Translations under genes and position numbers: made by a program | Assembly: GCF_039023475.1 (NCBI RefSeq) | Contig: NZ_JBCHVB010000006.1 | Coordinates: 124,001-188,000 of the forward strand | DNA: 64,000 nt | Source of the DNA: Erwinia sp039023475 | GTDB lineage: Bacteria > Pseudomonadota > Gammaproteobacteria > Enterobacterales > Enterobacteriaceae | Reading direction: 5' to 3' | Shown here: in pieces, positions 61,295 through 64,000 of the stretch | Numbering within the stretch: the stretch's first letter is position 1 | Layout: every line of letters begins with the position of its first letter | Notes under the pieces: generated by a model | Databases searched by the model: none | The model's input: the letters and a program-made list of their open reading frames with translations, nothing else | Told to the model about the DNA's origin: nothing

Positions 61295-62626
61295 ATGACT
61301 GTAACCACTTTTTCCGAACTCGAACTTGATGAAAGCCTGCTGGATGCCCTGCAGGAAAAGGGCTTCACGCGCCCCACTGCTATCCAGGCCGCTGCGATCC
61401 CGCCTGCACTGGAGGGTCGCGACGTTCTGGGTTCGGCACCAACCGGTACAGGCAAAACGGCGGCTTACCTGCTGCCCGCACTGCAGCATCTGCTCGACTT
61501 CCCGCGTAAGAAGTCGGGACCGCCGCGCATTCTGGTTCTGACGCCGACGCGCGAACTGGCCATGCAGGTTGCCGACCAGGCGCGTGAGCTGGCGAAGCAT
61601 ACGCATCTGGATATTGCCACTATTACCGGCGGCGTGGCGTATATGAACCATGCCGAAGTTTTCAGTGAAAACCAGGATGTGGTGGTGGCCACGACCGGGC
61701 GCCTGCTCCAGTATATTAAAGAAGAAAACTTCGACTGCCGCGCGGTAGAAACGCTGATCCTGGATGAAGCAGACCGCATGCTGGACATGGGCTTTGCACA
61801 GGATATTGAAACCATTGCCGCTGAAACCCGCTGGCGCAAGCAGACCCTGCTTTTCTCCGCCACGCTGGAAGGTGAAGCGATCCAGGATTTCTCGGAGCGC
61901 CTGCTGAATGAGCCGGTCGAAATTGAAGCCGATCCCGCCCGTCGCGAGCGGAAAAAAATCCTGCAATGGTATTACCGCGCGGATGATGTTAAGCATAAAA
62001 CGGCGATGTTGATTCATCTTCTTAAGCAGCCTGAAGCGACCCGCTCGGTGGTCTTTGTGCGCAAACGCGAACGCGTTCATGAGCTCTGCGGCTGGCTGCG
62101 TGAGGCAGGCATCAATACCAGCTACCTCGAAGGCGAGCTGGAGCAGTTTAAGCGTAACGAAGCGATTAAACGCGTCGTGGAAGGCCGCGTTAACGTGCTG
62201 GTTGCCACCGATATTGCCGCCCGCGGCATCGATATCGATGATGTCAGCCACGTTTTCAATTTCGACCTGCCGCGTACGTCAGATACCTATCTCCACCGCA
62301 TCGGCCGTACTGGTCGTGCCGGGAAGAAAGGGACGGCTATCTCCTTTGTTGAGGCACACGATAATGTGCTGCTGGGTAAAATCATCCGCTATATCAAAGA
62401 GCCTTTGAAAGCGCGCACCATTGATGAATTACGCCCGACAACTCGTGCGCCGAGCGAAAAGCTGAGCGGTAAACCGTCGAAGAAAGTGCTGGCGAAGCGC
62501 AAAGAGAAGAAAGAGAAAGACGATGCGGAAAACAAACCCCGCGTCAAGAAACGCCACCGTGATGCGAAGAACATCGGCAAGCGTCGTAAGCCGAGCAGCG
62601 CAGCCAAAACGGACAGCGCTGAATAA
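61295..62626 (+). CDS. srmB: DEAD-box RNA helicase SrmB
   Basis: ATP-dependent RNA helicase for early 50S assembly. 443 aa (E. coli 444). Q motif (KGFTRPTAIQAAAIPPAL), Walker A APTGTGKTAAY, PTRELAMQV, DEAD in LILDEADRMLDMGF, SAT in LFSATLEG, ARGIDIDDVSHV and HRIGRTGR; a basic low-complexity tail (KVLAKRKEKKEKDDAENKPRVKKRHRDAKN). Monocistronic, with its own terminator. Confidence 0.99.
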   Translation: MTVTTFSELELDESLLDALQEKGFTRPTAIQAAAIPPALEGRDVLGSAPTGTGKTAAYLLPALQHLLDFPRKKSGPPRILVLTPTRELAMQVADQARELAKHTHLDIATITGGVAYMNHAEVFSENQDVVVATTGRLLQYIKEENFDCRAVETLILDEADRMLDMGFAQDIETIAAETRWRKQTLLFSATLEGEAIQDFSERLLNEPVEIEADPARRERKKILQWYYRADDVKHKTAMLIHLLKQPEATRSVVFVRKRERVHELCGWLREAGINTSYLEGELEQFKRNEAIKRVVEGRVNVLVATDIAARGIDIDDVSHVFNFDLPRTSDTYLHRIGRTGRAGKKGTAISFVEAHDNVLLGKIIRYIKEPLKARTIDELRPTTRAPSEKLSGKPSKKVLAKRKEKKEKDDAENKPRVKKRHRDAKNIGKRRKPSSAAKTDSAE

Positions 62627-62646
62627 GTAACCCGCGCTACATAAAA

Positions 62647-62670
62647 ACCGCCCCTCAGGGCGGTTTTTTT
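62647..62670 (+). terminator. Terminator of srmB
   Basis: ACCGCCC-CTC-AGGGCGGT followed by a run of seven T, 21 bp after the stop. Confidence 0.93.
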
Positions 62671-62795
62671 ATTGGCTTTTATAGCGGAAAAACCTGGGTT
62701 GAACGATTTGAGATGCGGAATGGCCCTGTACGACAATCAGTACGGTCACTCGCTCAAACAACCTCAGGAAAATCCTTTTTTTTCATGAGCATAAT

Positions 62796-62842
62796 AAAAA
62801 ACCCGGACGACGCTTATTTCAGCGTCACCCAGGTTTTCTTAT
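62796..62842 (-). terminator. Terminator of grcA
   Basis: On the minus strand long arms (AAACCTGG...GACGCT with AGCGTC...CCGGGTTT, some mismatches) end in TTTTTTATT, 34 bp after the grcA stop. Confidence 0.82.
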
Positions 62843-62875
62843 TGTTAAGACTGAATGGGGTAAGGAGGAATATCC

Positions 62876-63259
62876 TTACAGGCTTTCAGTAAAAGTACGG
62901 GCGATGACGTCGCGCTGCTGTTCTGGCGTAAGCGAGTTAAAACGTACGGCATAGCCAGAAACACGGATGGTCAGCTGCGGATATTTCTCCGGATGTTTAA
63001 CCGCATCTTCCAGCGTTTCACGGCGCAAAACGTTCACGTTCAGATGCTGCCCGCCTTCGACACGGACTTCGGGTTTCATTTCCAGCGGAATTTCACGGTA
63101 CTCAATGTCGCCAAGTTCGCGAACGGGCACAATTTGATCTTCGCTGTATCCCGCTTTGGCGCAAACGCAGCGCGCTTCCGCTTTTTCGTCGTCCAGCAGC
63201 CAGAATGAGTTCATTAGCGTGGCGTTAGCGGCTTTCGTAATCTGAATTCCAGTAATCAT
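62876..63259 (-). CDS. grcA: Autonomous glycyl radical cofactor GrcA (YfiD)
   Basis: 127-aa protein (E. coli 127) that replaces the damaged C-terminal part of pyruvate formate-lyase. Glycyl-radical motif RVSGYAVRFNSLTPEQQRDV near the C-terminus, preceded by QHLNVNVLRRETLEDAVKHPEKYPQLTI. Start ATG at 63259 matches E. coli. An FNR-type box upstream fits anaerobic induction. It is divergent from ung. Confidence 0.97.
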   Translation of the reverse strand: MITGIQITKAANATLMNSFWLLDDEKAEARCVCAKAGYSEDQIVPVRELGDIEYREIPLEMKPEVRVEGGQHLNVNVLRRETLEDAVKHPEKYPQLTIRVSGYAVRFNSLTPEQQRDVIARTFTESL

Positions 63260-63359
63260 ATTTGCCTCCAGGCAGTTATGGCTGACCGGCGTCAGCACGA
63301 GTTATCAGTTCAATATTGATCTGCTTCATACTGTATAACAGCCTCTAAATGCGGCAACT

Positions 63360-63373
63360 TTGACCAGAATCAA
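63360..63373 (-). promoter_or_regulatory. FNR box upstream of grcA
   Basis: TTGACCAGAATCAA, close to TTGAT-N4-ATCAA with one mismatch, 101 bp before the grcA start. FNR controls grcA in E. coli from two sites. Confidence 0.7.
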
Positions 63374-63539
63374 TAACTGAGGTGCGCCCGGCGCGCAAAA
63401 AATGACAACCTTCTGATTTCAGGAGGGTTTTTATCAGATAAATTTTTAATTATTTGCGTAAATTTTCAAAAATATTTTAAGTACTCACTCCGCGCGATAC
63501 GCGCTAAGCTACGCATCTTATGAGATAAAGGAGGCGAAC

Positions 63540-64000
63540 ATGGTCAATGCGCTGACCTGGCACGACGTGCTGGCAGAGGAAAAAAAGAAACCCTATTTTG
63601 TCGAAACGCTTTCGCTGGTCGCGAATGAGCGGGCGGCGGGCAAGGTTGTCTATCCACCGCAAAAAGATGTGTTTAACGCATTTCGCCTCACGGAATTAGG
63701 CGAAGTGAAAGTCGTTATTCTTGGACAGGATCCTTATCACGGCCCCCATCAGGCACATGGCCTGTCGTTTTCCGTTCTGCCCGGCGTTGCCGTGCCGCCT
63801 TCGCTGGCCAATATATATAAAGAACTGGCTACGGATATTCCGGGGTTTGAACGTCCCGCTCACGGCTTTCTGGAAAGCTGGGCGCGCCAGGGCGTGATGC
63901 TGCTTAATACCGTATTAACGGTTGAGGCGGGTCAGGCGCATTCCCATGCACGCTTCGGCTGGGAAACCTTTACCGATAACGTGATTGCCGCCATTAATGC
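63540..64000 (+). CDS. ung: Uracil-DNA glycosylase (5' part)
   Basis: Removes uracil from DNA. The gene is cut by the window end; the first 153 residues of about 228 are present. The catalytic D64 is in VILGQDPYHGPHQAHGLSFSV, followed by PPSLANIYKEL and LLNTVLTVEAGQAHSH. A perfect AAGGAGG lies seven bases before the ATG. It is divergent from grcA as in E. coli. Confidence 0.98.
   Translation, partial: MVNALTWHDVLAEEKKKPYFVETLSLVANERAAGKVVYPPQKDVFNAFRLTELGEVKVVILGQDPYHGPHQAHGLSFSVLPGVAVPPSLANIYKELATDIPGFERPAHGFLESWARQGVMLLNTVLTVEAGQAHSHARFGWETFTDNVIAAIN

Noticed and set aside
61163..62251. Long minus-strand open frame extending trmN upstream (total 608 codons)
   Set aside because: The extra part is antisense to srmB, whose helicase motifs are complete. 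The trmN family starts at MSSKKAVL.
1..64000. tRNA genes, CRISPR arrays, IS elements or prophage
   Set aside because: I saw no clover-leaf in the gaps, no spaced direct repeats of CRISPR type, and no transposase or integrase among the proteins. The 25-bp iscR repeats are regulatory sites.

Overview
This window is a stretch of a gammaproteobacterial chromosome, order Enterobacterales. Almost every gene has a close E. coli counterpart in the same relative order (the xseA to ung interval, about 54-58 min on the E. coli map). The accessory genes (a protealysin/emfourin pair, a membrane PQQ-dependent dehydrogenase, a ZevAB-like metal-export pair, a GT8 transferase with an O-antigen ligase) and the loss of E. 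coli-specific blocks point to an Erwiniaceae-type organism such as Pantoea, Erwinia or Mixta. The genus is an inference from gene content and cannot be proved here.

Layout. 1-5.1 kb: 3' part of xseA, protealysin and its inhibitor emfourin, then a PQQ dehydrogenase. 5.5-15.6 kb: the housekeeping run yfgJ, der, bamB, yfgM, hisS, ispG, rodZ, pilW-like, rlmN, ndk (outer-membrane assembly, translation, isoprenoid synthesis, cell shape). 15.9-22.8 kb: sseA, sseB, pepB, a shortened isc locus (iscR and iscS only), trmJ, suhB. 22.8-30.4 kb: zevAB-like genes, csiE, hcaT, glyA, hmp, glnB. 30.5-38.6 kb: the glrK-qseG-glrR envelope-stress operon, the sRNA GlmY that it controls, and purL. 38.8-47.6 kb: mltF, tadA, pgpC, then murQ-murP divergent from yfhH, an AT-rich GT8/waaL pair, and yfhL. 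47.6-55.5 kb: acpS, pdxJ, recO, era, rnc, lepB, lepA, and an orphan Fur-boxed iron-complex binding protein. 55.7-64 kb: rseC, rseB, rseA, rpoE, nadB, trmN, srmB, grcA and the 5' part of ung.

Most notable. The isc operon ends after iscS with its own terminator; iscU, iscA, hscB, hscA, fdx and iscX are absent, and pepB follows directly. The IscS C-terminal tail, which in E. coli takes part in IscU docking, is diverged to match. The promoter nevertheless carries three tandem IscR-type boxes. IscS here may be reduced to a sulfur-relay role (tRNA thiolation, cofactors), with Fe-S assembly left to another system such as Suf, even though several Fe-S enzymes (IspG, RlmN, YfhL, IscR) lie in the same window. 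Second, yfhH, a regulator of unknown function in E. coli, is divergently paired with murQP, which suggests a MurNAc-6-phosphate-responsive role. Regulatory sites readable directly include an overlapping sigma54/sigma70 glmY promoter with GlrR boxes, a perfect NadR box on nadB, a sigmaE promoter for rpoE, an NsrR palindrome on hmp, a PurR operator on purL, a Fur box and the rnc leader stem. I saw no tRNA, rRNA, CRISPR array, IS element or prophage.
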